DNA of 64,000 bases from Robertmurraya sp047302285 (GTDB lineage: Bacteria; Bacillota; Bacilli; Bacillales; Cytobacillaceae). How positions within the stretch are numbered: the first letter of the stretch is position 1; each line of letters opens with the position of its first letter. The stretch is from positions 434,001 to 498,000 of the forward strand of contig NZ_CP154845.1 of NCBI RefSeq assembly GCF_047302285.1, in the 5' to 3' direction. A program made the position numbers and the translations under genes. A model generated the notes under the pieces. It made no database searches, was not told the origin of the DNA, and saw only the letters and a list, made by a program, of their open reading frames with translations. This document shows positions 16,818-25,180 of this stretch, piece after piece.

Positions 16818-17738
16818 TCACCCTTCAAATTGTGCTAACCAACGTGCTGGATTTTCTACAAAAATGGTATGAATATCTTCTTTACTAATCCCTTCATTTT
16901 TCAAACGTGGGATATATTTTTTGAGGATATATTCGAATCCTGGTCCTCCACCATAAGCATGTAAATAGCTTTGTCTGCCCATATCTGCAGAGATTAGTAA
17001 CTGTTTCACAAAGCCATGATTAATCATATTTTTTATAAGATCGACACGTACACTATCAGGATAGTACTTAATTTTACTTGCGCCATCAAATTGAACATAT
17101 GCTCCTCTTTTTGCAAGCTGCAGGTGGTAATATGGATCTGCGTTTCGATCACTGTGTCCTACGGCTACTTTAGTTAAATCGACGCCTTCCTCTTCTAGGA
17201 TATCGAGCATTTCTTCACCCATCGTACCTGCTTCAGTATGCAACCAGATAGGAGCACCAGTTTCCTTTTGGGCACGTGCCACTGCTCTTGTTACTTTTTC
17301 CTCAAGTGGATGAATATATTGATCCCAAGACCCTGCTTTTAGAAAGCCAGCTTTTGCATCAGTTCCATCCATTCCAATCGTCACATCTCTTACTAGTTTC
17401 TGCTGAATTTCTTCGATGGTCAGTGCATTCACCCATGCAGGAAAGTATATATGCTTGTTAAAGCCTGAGGTTGCAACAACATGTACACCTGTTTCAATCG
17501 ACATTTGTTTCATCTTTGAGGCATTTCTTCCGTAATCAAGTGTAGTCGCATCTACAAGCGCCTGTCCTCCGGCTCTTTTAAATCTAAATAATTCACTTAC
17601 GGAGGCCTCATAATCTGTTAATTCTAAATCCCGATCTTTTTGACTAGGTGGTGGGCAAGTCCATAAATGTTCATGGCTGTAAGTAAATCCTAAGTCTTTT
17701 GCGTCAATATCTCCTAATAATGTTCTAACTTTTCCCAC
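16818..17738 (-). CDS. Phosphotriesterase-family hydrolase, probable sugar-phosphate lactonase
   Basis: The 306-residue TIM-barrel enzyme has the PTE-family metal motifs: SHEHL (HxH) near residue 22, WLHTEAG, GHSDRN and a late Asp in SADMGRQ. Family members linked to PTS systems hydrolyse lactones of phosphorylated sugar acids; that is known for related cog1735 proteins, and applied here by context. The GTG start at 17738 is preceded by AAGGAGG at 8 nt. A longer ORF reaching 17885 overlaps the permease gene and is rejected. It sits between the PTS permease and the KDPG-type aldolase. Confidence 0.8.
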   Translation of the reverse strand: MGKVRTLLGDIDAKDLGFTYSHEHLWTCPPPSQKDRDLELTDYEASVSELFRFKRAGGQALVDATTLDYGRNASKMKQMSIETGVHVVATSGFNKHIYFPAWVNALTIEEIQQKLVRDVTIGMDGTDAKAGFLKAGSWDQYIHPLEEKVTRAVARAQKETGAPIWLHTEAGTMGEEMLDILEEEGVDLTKVAVGHSDRNADPYYHLQLAKRGAYVQFDGASKIKYYPDSVRVDLIKNMINHGFVKQLLISADMGRQSYLHAYGGGPGFEYILKKYIPRLKNEGISKEDIHTIFVENPARWLAQFEG

Positions 17739-17806
17739 TGTGATTTCCTCCTTTTTTAAGAGTAGATAATTTTTAAATGAATCATCTACTCTCCATCTTT
17801 CAAGTC

Positions 17807-19075
17807 TTATAGACCAATCCCAAATAATGAACCAATTAAGCGAATCACAACAACAACAATAATGGCATCTGGTGAAGCAAACCAAAGCCCTTCAACACCG
17901 TATGCGTTCATATCTACTAATGGGTAGGCAAGAGCTACTAGTAATGTCCATGACACCCCTAGAAAGAAACCAGAAATGATCGCTCCGCGTCTACCACCTG
18001 ACGCATTACCGAATACTCCCGCTGCACCACCCATGAAGAATAATCCGATGACTGAAGGTAGAACAACAACTGGTAAAATAGTAGAGATAAAGGTTACTAG
18101 TAAGCTTCCGACTAAAGCTGACAGGAATCCAAGCGTTACGGCAATTGGTGCAAAAGCGAAAAAGATGGGTACATCAAGGGCTGGCTTAGCACCTGGGACA
18201 ATTTTTTCTCCAATTCCTTTAAAGGCGGGGACAATTTCTCCAAGGAACATTCGCACACCTTGTAGCAAGACAAGAATTCCCGCTACAAAGGTAAGAGCGT
18301 TCATAAGTGAAAACTGTACAATATCTTGTCCTCCTGAAATCTCAGCCATTACTTCTTTGTCCACAAATAAAGAGGTAACTAAATAGATGACAATCATGAC
18401 GATACCCATGAGGACGCTCATATCTTTCAGGAAGTCTAAAGATTTTGGCACTTTAACATCTTCTGATGATTTTTCTTTGTTTCCAGCGAGACCGCCAACC
18501 CATCCAGATAAGCTGATCCAAGAACTCCCCCAGAAACCGAAAGCAATATCATCCTTCCCTGTAATTTTACGAACAAATCGCTGGGAAATGGCAGGGAATA
18601 ATACCATTGATATCCCTTGAATAATGGAACCTAGTAAAATTGTCATTGTACTAGACAGTCCCATTTGGTTAAATACAATTGCCATTGTTCCGGCAAAAGA
18701 GAACATCATATGTCCTGTTAAGAAGATATACTTCCATTTGGTAACTCTAGCAATTAATAGGTTAATCAAGAAAGAGAATACAAGAATAAGCGCTGTCTCT
18801 TTTCCTAATACCGTTTGAACTGCAGCGACTAATGCATTATCTTCTGCTACGATGCCCGTCAATCCAAATGCCTCTGTAAACATCGTGCTGAATGGAACGA
18901 GAGCGTTTACAATAATGTTTGAACCTTGTTGTAAAATGATAAAGCCAAATATGGTTTTCAAGGTCCCTTTTATAACGTCGGAAGTTGATTTTCTTAAAGC
19001 AACTAATCCAACTAGGGCAATGATACCAAGTATGATTGCTGGATTACTTAATATCGAAACAATGATATCTAACAT
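17807..19075 (-). CDS. PTS EIIC component, ascorbate (UlaA/SgaT) family
   Basis: The 422-residue, highly hydrophobic permease matches the ascorbate-type PTS family by its GFIILQQGSNIIV, GHMMFSFAGTMA, PAFKGIGEKIVPGAKPALD and GNASGGRRGAI motifs. It imports and, with IIA and IIB, phosphorylates a sugar acid or similar compound. The downstream lactonase and aldolase genes replace the UlaG/UlaD set of the classical ascorbate pathway, so the substrate need not be ascorbate. It is 6 nt behind the IIB gene. Confidence 0.85.
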   Translation of the reverse strand: MLDIIVSILSNPAIILGIIALVGLVALRKSTSDVIKGTLKTIFGFIILQQGSNIIVNALVPFSTMFTEAFGLTGIVAEDNALVAAVQTVLGKETALILVFSFLINLLIARVTKWKYIFLTGHMMFSFAGTMAIVFNQMGLSSTMTILLGSIIQGISMVLFPAISQRFVRKITGKDDIAFGFWGSSWISLSGWVGGLAGNKEKSSEDVKVPKSLDFLKDMSVLMGIVMIVIYLVTSLFVDKEVMAEISGGQDIVQFSLMNALTFVAGILVLLQGVRMFLGEIVPAFKGIGEKIVPGAKPALDVPIFFAFAPIAVTLGFLSALVGSLLVTFISTILPVVVLPSVIGLFFMGGAAGVFGNASGGRRGAIISGFFLGVSWTLLVALAYPLVDMNAYGVEGLWFASPDAIIVVVVIRLIGSLFGIGL

Positions 19076-19081
19076 TTTTCA

Positions 19082-19366
19082 CTACCCCCTTTTTTGTAGC
19101 TTTTGAATGACAGGCATGACTTTCTTTTCAATTTCCTCTTTATCTAGTAGGTTATTAATTGAGATGACCTCAACCGCTTCATCATTCAATTCTGCAGAGA
19201 TCTCACTTGACGCCACCATAAAATCGCAAGTCTTTCCTTTCGCAGAACCTAAATCAACTGCTTCACCATCTACCTCATACCCGTGACTTTTAGCGATAGA
19301 CTGAATATCCATAAGTAACATTAAACTTGTACCAAAACCCATTCCACAAACAGTTACAACTTTCAT
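19082..19366 (-). CDS. PTS EIIB component, ascorbate/lactose-type
   Basis: The 94-residue cytoplasmic protein begins MKVVTVCGMGFGTSLML; C7 is the phosphoryl-carrying cysteine within the IIB P-loop. It passes phosphate from IIA to the sugar bound by IIC. AGGAG precedes the ATG at 19366 by about 9 nt. Confidence 0.87.
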   Translation of the reverse strand: MKVVTVCGMGFGTSLMLLMDIQSIAKSHGYEVDGEAVDLGSAKGKTCDFMVASSEISAELNDEAVEVISINNLLDKEEIEKKVMPVIQKLQKRG

Positions 19367-19388
19367 TGATTAACACTCCTTTGAGATT

Positions 19389-19820
19389 TTATATTAGTGA
19401 AAGAATTTCTCGTTTTGATGTTGCTGGATTCATAATGACGTTTAGCTTTTCTTCATCCCTCAGTAAATCAGCAAGGGACTGAAGCATTTCAATATGACTG
19501 GTACTGTCTGTTCCACAAAGAGCACATACAAGTTGGATTGGATCATTCGTTGGGTGTCCAAATACAACAGGCTCACTAAGCCTGATGATAGAGACTCCTT
19601 TTTCTTTTGCACCAAATTCTGGTCTGGCATGAGGAAAGGCAATGTTTGGAGCGACCACAATATATGGACCTACATCTTTATAGCCCTTAACCATTGCTTC
19701 TACATAGCTTTCTTCTGCTAATCCTTCATTCACTAAGAGTTGCCCTGCTTGTCTAATGGCACCTTCTGCATCTTTGGCTTTTACGTCTAGTTCGATTAAA
19801 CCCTCAGTTAGTGTGAGCAT
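19389..19820 (-). CDS. PTS EIIA component (fructose/mannitol-ascorbate type)
   Basis: The 143-residue protein has the EIIA type 2 active-site segment APNIAFPHARPE, whose histidine takes phosphate from HPr. The ATG at 19820 lies 8 nt from GAGG; an in-frame GTG at 19829 would directly touch that site, so it is rejected. It is the second gene of the operon, 21 nt behind the GntR gene. Confidence 0.85.
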   Translation of the reverse strand: MLTLTEGLIELDVKAKDAEGAIRQAGQLLVNEGLAEESYVEAMVKGYKDVGPYIVVAPNIAFPHARPEFGAKEKGVSIIRLSEPVVFGHPTNDPIQLVCALCGTDSTSHIEMLQSLADLLRDEEKLNVIMNPATSKREILSLI

Positions 19821-19841
19821 GTTTGCCACCTCTTCTTTTCA

Positions 19842-20597
19842 TTAAAATGATTTCAGCTTATTTCTTCCATCTAGCTCTATATGATAGTGGTAACGATCTC
19901 CTCTATTAGACATCTCAACTAATTCAAAAGGAGTCCCGTCCGTTAAATAAGAAACCCTTGTTAAGTGAAGTAAAGCAGATTGGGGAGGAATTCGTAATTC
20001 GATCGCCTCCAAGTCAGTTGCACTTCTTGCTTGAATTCTCTCATCCGCTTTCTTAAGCCGAATATTATAGTCTTCTTCAAGAGTTTCATATAGCGATTCT
20101 TTTTGTAGACCTTTCTCTATGAACCCCGGGACAAATTTAGCCCGCAAATAGTTAATCATAATGGCAATGGGCTCACCATCTGCAAATCGAGTTCTTTTCA
20201 AGCAAATGACTTTCTCGTTAGGTGCTAACTTTAACTCTTCACTTATTTTTCGAGAAGGCTCCATTTCAACTAGCAAGGTATTTTCGGTGTGAATCTTTTT
20301 GCCTTTTAGCCGCATTTCTTCTGTCCAGCTCGTGATGGTACCTGCGGTTTGAACAATTTTTTTTGATTGTACAAAGGTACCTTTTCCTTGAATCCTTTTA
20401 ACGATTCCATCTGATACAAGTTCATCGATTGTCTTTCTTACAGTCGCTCTGCTTACACCATAAAGCTTTTCTATTTCAGTTTCGATTGGAAGTGAGTCCC
20501 CTTCAGAAAGGTTTTCCTCGATATACCTCATTAACAAAAGCTTCAACTGTTTGTATAATGGTACTTTTGAATGCTTATCTAATTCGTTTGTTTGCAC
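19842..20597 (-). CDS. GntR/HutC-family transcriptional regulator
   Basis: The 251-residue protein has an N-terminal winged helix (about 10-78, with YGVSRATVRKTIDELVSDGIV and IQGKGTFV) and a C-terminal UTRA ligand domain (about 95-245). Regulators of this type usually repress their own operon and are released by a sugar-phosphate ligand. It starts with GTG, is first in the PTS operon, and three copies of a perfect palindrome lie in its promoter region, one inside the promoter spacer, which fits autorepression. Confidence 0.88.
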   Translation of the reverse strand: MQTNELDKHSKVPLYKQLKLLLMRYIEENLSEGDSLPIETEIEKLYGVSRATVRKTIDELVSDGIVKRIQGKGTFVQSKKIVQTAGTITSWTEEMRLKGKKIHTENTLLVEMEPSRKISEELKLAPNEKVICLKRTRFADGEPIAIMINYLRAKFVPGFIEKGLQKESLYETLEEDYNIRLKKADERIQARSATDLEAIELRIPPQSALLHLTRVSYLTDGTPFELVEMSNRGDRYHYHIELDGRNKLKSF

Positions 20598-20638
20598 CGG
20601 TCTTATCGCCTCCGTTTTTATTTGTTTATAATCTTAAA

Positions 20639-20648
20639 CATCATGATG
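20639..20648. promoter_or_regulatory. Candidate GntR operator 1
   Basis: The palindrome CATCATGATG is flanked by AAA/TTT to give AAACATCATGATGTTT. It lies downstream of the predicted minus-strand -10 box. Confidence 0.75.
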
Positions 20649-20674
20649 TTTTTAGGTATTGTGGGTATATTTTC

Positions 20675-20703
20675 ATAATACATCATGATGAATATAAACG
20701 CAA
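20675..20703 (-). promoter_or_regulatory. Sigma-A promoter of the PTS operon with operator 2 in its spacer
   Basis: On the minus strand TTGCGT (20703-20698), a 17-bp spacer and TATTAT (20680-20675) form a promoter. The palindrome CATCATGATG occupies 20681-20690, inside the spacer next to the -10 box. Confidence 0.7.
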
Positions 20704-20723
20704 GTGAATATTTTAACCGTTTT

Positions 20724-20733
20724 CATCATGATG
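20724..20733. promoter_or_regulatory. Candidate GntR operator 3
   Basis: A third CATCATGATG copy lies 43 bp from operator 2 and just upstream of the -35 box. The three sites are spaced 42 and 43 bp, about four helical turns. Confidence 0.75.
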
Positions 20734-20751
20734 TTTTGTTGGAGAAACGGA

Positions 20752-20950
20752 AACGAGGGGACGGTTCTTGTGTTTTTTTAGTAAGTAAATTAAAGCGTTA
20801 AACTGTTAAAGTGATTTCCGTGAGCATTTTGTATTAGTGGGACCAGTAAGAATCTTTCCCACTCTCTATCCTTTTGCTTGAGATTGATATGGAATCAGAT
20901 GCCAATCGAGTACTACTCTATTTTTTATTTTCTCGAATTAATTGAAGGAA
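20752..20950. repeat. ~200-bp dispersed repeat, copy A
   Basis: The segment is about 90% identical by eye to 29031-29235. It starts with the family B motif GGGGACGGTTCT, contains a small GTGGGA/TCCCAC hairpin and ends at TCTCGAATTAATTGAAGG. No ORF is present. The two copies bracket the amino-sugar operon. Confidence 0.85.
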
Positions 20951-20984
20951 AATAAAAGAGAATTGTCCCCATGTTTCCCTTATA

Positions 20985-21006
20985 AAATTTCGAAATTTCG
21001 AAATTT
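20985..21006. promoter_or_regulatory. 22-bp perfect palindrome upstream of the amino-sugar operon
   Basis: AAATTTCG is repeated twice and closed by AAATTT, making a perfect palindrome of 22 bp. It lies 139 bp before the SSS symporter start and is a candidate operator. The downstream ROK regulator is the obvious protein to test. Confidence 0.5.
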
Positions 21007-21145
21007 ATTTACAAATTAACTTAGTTGTGGTATTTTTTTAATTAATTAGTAATATATTAGGACTAATTAGAAAGGGTGATGAATAAGCGCTTGTCTATGT
21101 TGTAGTTTTATTGGGTGAAATTACGGATTATAAAGGGGGAGAAAC

Positions 21146-22660
21146 ATGAGTGGTTTGGATTGGGTAGTCATTATAGCTTTTTTCTTGCTTATGGTTGTCA
21201 TTGGTTTTTTGTCTTTTAAAAAGGTACAAGGGTCAAAAGATTTCTTCGTCGCAGGAGGGAAGCTACCTTGGTGGCTAGGAGGAATTTCGCATCATGTTGG
21301 GGGGTATAGTGGTGCGGTATTCGTAGCATATGCCGGACTAGCTTACACGCATGGTTTTAGTTTGTATATGTGGTGGGCAGTGCCAATTGTGATTGGGGTT
21401 ATTTCAGGGGCATACATCATGGCGCCGCGTTGGTCAAAGCTGCGAACAAAGCTTGATATTGAATCTCCTACGGAATTTCTTGCGTTGCGTTACAATGTAC
21501 CGACCCAGCAATTAGTGGCTTGGAGTGGAGTCGTTGTAAAATTATTCGATGTGGGTGCTAAGTGGGCGGCAATTGGACTATTACTTAATGTATTTACTGG
21601 CATCCCGATTGTGTACGGAATTTTACTATCCGGTATTGTTTCCCTTATTTATATTACAGTCGGTGGTATTTGGGCTGATCTCTGGACTGATTTTGCACAA
21701 TTTATCGTTCAAATTATTGCAGGTATTGTGATGTTCTTTGTTGTTTTAAGTCAAATGGGTGGATGGGGATCGATTAGCGGAATTTGGGATAATCTCCCGC
21801 CAGCCAATAGTCAGCTTTTTAATGAACCGTATACATTAGGATACGTATTGGTGTATGTCTTCATCGTCTTTTTCAGTTATAACGGTGGAACTTGGAACCT
21901 TGCAGCACGATATATTGCTTCTCCATCAGGAAAAGAGGCAAAAAAATCGGCACTTTTATCAGGTGGACTTTATCTCATCTGGCCGTTAATTTTATTCTTT
22001 CCGATGTGGGCAGCTCCACTAATTCTTCCAAATCTTGAGGATCCAACACAATCCTATGCATTACTTACACAAGAGCTATTACCAGCTGGATTAGTTGGTC
22101 TTGTGCTCGCCTCTTTATTTGCCGCAACAATGTCGATGACTTCCTCAGATGCAAATACGATTTCAGCTGTTATTACTAGAGATATCCTACCTGTGATGTC
22201 GAATAAATTTAAAGGGATTGATCAAAAAGTGTCCCTAAAAATTGCAAGGATTGTTACGTTTGCTTTCACATTCTTAACATTAATCATCGGAATTTTCTCT
22301 GATAATTTTGGTGGGGTGTTAGGTCTATTAATTACCTGGTTTGCGGCGTTAGTTGGACCTGTTTCCATTCCAATGCTACTAGGATTATTGCCAGCATTTA
22401 AATATAGTGATTCAAAGGCGGCGATTGCCTCCATTATTGCCGGTTTTGGAATGTTTGTCCTAACAAAATACGGTGTCGAGTGGCCATTGTATGTTGAGCT
22501 TGGGGCACCAATCTTTACGTCAGGGTTAGTGTATATCGGACTTGGTTTACTGAATCGCAATAAGCCGGTTAAACCAGAAATTGAGGATATACTATCAGCA
22601 TTAAGCAAATCTGATGAAGAATTGGCAAAGGAAACAAATAAGATTACACCAGCCTTATAA
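21146..22660 (+). CDS. Sodium:solute symporter (SSS family)
   Basis: The 504-residue membrane protein has about 13 hydrophobic segments and SSS-family motifs: DFFVAGGKLPWWLGG near the start, the GGIWADLWTDFAQF segment, and a SMTSSDANTISAVI sodium-site region. It should import a sugar, amino sugar or sialic-acid-like compound with Na+. AAAGGGGGAG precedes the ATG. It heads the amino-sugar operon, so it is the likely uptake route. Because this symporter, unlike a PTS, delivers unphosphorylated substrate, a kinase would be needed before NagA/NagB; none is visible. Confidence 0.85.
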   Translation: MSGLDWVVIIAFFLLMVVIGFLSFKKVQGSKDFFVAGGKLPWWLGGISHHVGGYSGAVFVAYAGLAYTHGFSLYMWWAVPIVIGVISGAYIMAPRWSKLRTKLDIESPTEFLALRYNVPTQQLVAWSGVVVKLFDVGAKWAAIGLLLNVFTGIPIVYGILLSGIVSLIYITVGGIWADLWTDFAQFIVQIIAGIVMFFVVLSQMGGWGSISGIWDNLPPANSQLFNEPYTLGYVLVYVFIVFFSYNGGTWNLAARYIASPSGKEAKKSALLSGGLYLIWPLILFFPMWAAPLILPNLEDPTQSYALLTQELLPAGLVGLVLASLFAATMSMTSSDANTISAVITRDILPVMSNKFKGIDQKVSLKIARIVTFAFTFLTLIIGIFSDNFGGVLGLLITWFAALVGPVSIPMLLGLLPAFKYSDSKAAIASIIAGFGMFVLTKYGVEWPLYVELGAPIFTSGLVYIGLGLLNRNKPVKPEIEDILSALSKSDEELAKETNKITPAL

Positions 22661-22678
22661 CAAGTGAGGAGACAGGTG

Positions 22679-23911
22679 ATGGATACTTCAAATTTAGTCA
22701 ACTTTTATAAAACTCAAATTGAAGAAAGCTTCTGGCCGTTTTGGGAGAAGGCGTTTGATGATGAAGCAGGTGGCGTTTTTACCTGCTTCACAAATGATGG
22801 TGCGACCCTTGTGACTACTGATAAATACACATGGTCACAAGGGAGATTTTTGTGGCTATGTGCAGAACTGTATCGGTTAACAGTCGAAGGAAAGCTATCT
22901 CTAGATGCTACTCGTTTAAAAGAGATGGCTGATAAAACATACGAATTTCTACTACATCACACGGTTACAGATAGAAAACATATTTTGTATGCTGTAACAA
23001 ATAAGGGTGAAAGAATTGAGGGGCAAGCAGAAATCTCGGTTTTTGCTGATTGCTTTTATGTACTTGGTGTCAACAAATATGCAGAAGTTTATAAAAAAGA
23101 AACTGCGTATGCTAGGGCCTTAGAGGTTTACGAAACGATCCATCAGCGGGTAGAAAGTGGTGTTTTTAAAACGGAGCCGTACCCAATTCCATCTACGTAT
23201 ACTTCGCATTCGATTCACATGATTTTGCTAAACGTTGCACAAGAAATAGAGCAGACAGCGATCCATTTTCCGTCCTTTACGGTTGAAAAAAAGGCAAAGC
23301 AATTGAGTCAAAAGATTCTTCAAGAATTTATTCTCGATGATGGAAGAATCGTAGAGTTAAAGCCTGAGAATGAAGAAAATGGGGATACATTGATGGCCAG
23401 GCATGTGAATCCAGGTCATGCGTTAGAATCGGTGTGGTTTCATATCCATTCGTTACAGGAGTGGGAGGAAGAGCAGCAAAAGGAGATATTGCAGCTACTG
23501 TCTAAGGTTGCCACTACTGCTGTCGAGCTTGGTTGGGATGAAGAATATGGTGGGCTATTGCGTTTCGTGGATAAGAGTGGAAATAAACCACAAGGACGTG
23601 TAATCAATGATCCATATGAAAAGCTTATTCTAGATACATGGTCGACAAAGCTATGGTGGCCACATTCAGAGGCGCTGTATACTTTCCTTTTACTATATGA
23701 AAAAACACAAAAAAACATCTTTCTAGATTGGTATAAAAAAATTGCGGAGTATAGCTTTTCCACCTTTCCGAATCCGAATAAAGAAATAGGCGAGTGGATT
23801 CAAATTCGGGACCAAAAGGGGGAGCCATTACAAAAAGTAGTCGCACTACCGGTAAAGGACCCTTTCCATATTCTTCGGAACTTCATTTTAGTTATAAAAC
23901 GATTTGCATAA
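22679..23911 (+). CDS. AGE-family epimerase/isomerase (N-acylglucosamine 2-epimerase-like)
   Basis: The 410-residue protein has the alpha6/alpha6 barrel pattern of AGE enzymes: FWPFWEKAFDDEAGGVFTCF, WSQGRFLWLCAELY, RHVNPGHALESVWF and a late DTWSTKLWWPHSEA. The family interconverts GlcNAc/ManNAc or isomerises free sugars without prior phosphorylation. The ATG at 22679 is preferred over GTG 22664 since GTGAGGAG is its ribosome binding site. It is 18 nt after the symporter. Context favours an N-acylated hexosamine as substrate. Confidence 0.8.
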   Translation: MDTSNLVNFYKTQIEESFWPFWEKAFDDEAGGVFTCFTNDGATLVTTDKYTWSQGRFLWLCAELYRLTVEGKLSLDATRLKEMADKTYEFLLHHTVTDRKHILYAVTNKGERIEGQAEISVFADCFYVLGVNKYAEVYKKETAYARALEVYETIHQRVESGVFKTEPYPIPSTYTSHSIHMILLNVAQEIEQTAIHFPSFTVEKKAKQLSQKILQEFILDDGRIVELKPENEENGDTLMARHVNPGHALESVWFHIHSLQEWEEEQQKEILQLLSKVATTAVELGWDEEYGGLLRFVDKSGNKPQGRVINDPYEKLILDTWSTKLWWPHSEALYTFLLLYEKTQKNIFLDWYKKIAEYSFSTFPNPNKEIGEWIQIRDQKGEPLQKVVALPVKDPFHILRNFILVIKRFA

Positions 23912-23929
23912 CGAAAGAGGAGAATTGAC

Positions 23930-25180
23930 ATGTCATTGCTACTTGGTACACACGAAATCGACATTACACCAGAGCTTCCAATCCAGTTAGCCGGATTTGC
24001 TCATCGACAAGGAAAAGCCATGGAGGTCCATTCTCCTCTTTTTCTTAAAACCTATTATTTTGAGAAAAAGGATCAGGTGTTTTTCCTTTTCATTGGGGAT
24101 GTCATCTGGTGGGATGATGAAAAGGTAAAGTCTTGGCGAAAAAAGCTAGCAAGTACCTTTGCAATTTCGCCTGACTCTATTTGTTTTCATGCGACCCATA
24201 ACCATTCTGGACCACAAACTAGTGAGGCTTTTACAAGTTTACTTGGAGAGATTGATCAGAGTTTTATACAATCGCTTGAAGAGAAAATACTAGAAAGTGC
24301 AACAAGTGCGATTGGAAACAAAGAGCCTGTGACCATTACTGTCAGAAAAACGGAGAGTGATATTTCAGTTTACCGAAGAGTAACAGAGGGCGATCAGGTT
24401 TTGATGAAGCCTAATAGAGATGTTTATGTAAATAAGGATGTGACGATCATTACTTTTACAACGGCTGAGGGTGATATGAAGGGTATGCTAATTCACGATA
24501 CATGCCATCCAACTTCAACAGATGCGAATGTAGTCTCATCAGAGTTTACAGGGCAATGTTGTTCGATTTTAAAAGAAACCTATCAACATACCGTTATCGG
24601 GTTTATACAAGGTTGTTGTGGAGATATTAGACCAGCTTTCATAAAGGATAATGAATTTTATAGAGGAAATTTAGAGGACATGGAGCACCTAGGAAAAAGG
24701 CTTGCCGAAGATGTATTAATAAGGTTAATGCAGAATGGTAGAGTTATAGAGTGTGATAATATTCAGGCAAAAATAACTAGAGTTCCATTGATTTTTCAGG
24801 AGAATCATGAAGCAAGAGTAGATCCTCCCGTTCTTGAAATTTGGAAAAAGCATGTTCATCAGCACTGGAAAGATAAAAATGAGGCTATTTTTGAAATTCA
24901 AGTATTTCAGATCAGTGATGAATTAGAATTCGTGTTTTTTAATGCAGAAATGGTCCAGCATTATGGAGAGTACATAAAACAAAAGTGGCCAGAAGCGCTG
25001 GCGCTTGGATATAGCAATGGAATGATCGGCTATCTTGCCACTCAACAGCAAATAAGACAAGGAGGCTATGAGGCGAAGGAGTTTATCTATTACTTCGGCC
25101 TACCTGCTCCTTTTCATATAAAAACGGAAGAGACGATACAGAATGCCATCGAACACATACTAGAAGGTGATGACAAATGA
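23930..25180 (+). CDS. Neutral/alkaline ceramidase N-terminal-domain-like protein
   Basis: The 416-residue protein resembles the N-terminal catalytic domain of neutral ceramidases: GTHEIDITPE at the start, HATHNHSGP (a zinc-type His motif), and GFIQGCCGDIRPA. Ceramidases are amidases that cut N-acyl bonds with a zinc ion. No signal peptide is seen, so it is likely cytoplasmic, unlike secreted ceramidases. Its place between an epimerase and NagB suggests an amidase or deacylase acting on an N-acyl sugar, which is inference. Its stop overlaps the nagB start by 4 bp. Confidence 0.7.
   Translation: MSLLLGTHEIDITPELPIQLAGFAHRQGKAMEVHSPLFLKTYYFEKKDQVFFLFIGDVIWWDDEKVKSWRKKLASTFAISPDSICFHATHNHSGPQTSEAFTSLLGEIDQSFIQSLEEKILESATSAIGNKEPVTITVRKTESDISVYRRVTEGDQVLMKPNRDVYVNKDVTIITFTTAEGDMKGMLIHDTCHPTSTDANVVSSEFTGQCCSILKETYQHTVIGFIQGCCGDIRPAFIKDNEFYRGNLEDMEHLGKRLAEDVLIRLMQNGRVIECDNIQAKITRVPLIFQENHEARVDPPVLEIWKKHVHQHWKDKNEAIFEIQVFQISDELEFVFFNAEMVQHYGEYIKQKWPEALALGYSNGMIGYLATQQQIRQGGYEAKEFIYYFGLPAPFHIKTEETIQNAIEHILEGDDK

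Noticed and set aside
17739..17885. N-terminal extension of the phosphotriesterase-family protein
   Set aside because: It overlaps the PTS IIC gene, encodes a Cys-rich sequence unlike the family, and AAGGAGG fits GTG 17738.
18000..19106. Several plus-strand open frames opposite the PTS IIC and IIB genes
   Set aside because: They are antisense shadows of hydrophobic minus-strand genes with no start signals or family features.
21083..21105. cre-like AAGCGCTTG sequence before the symporter gene
   Set aside because: Only the core matches and the flanks lack the needed bases.
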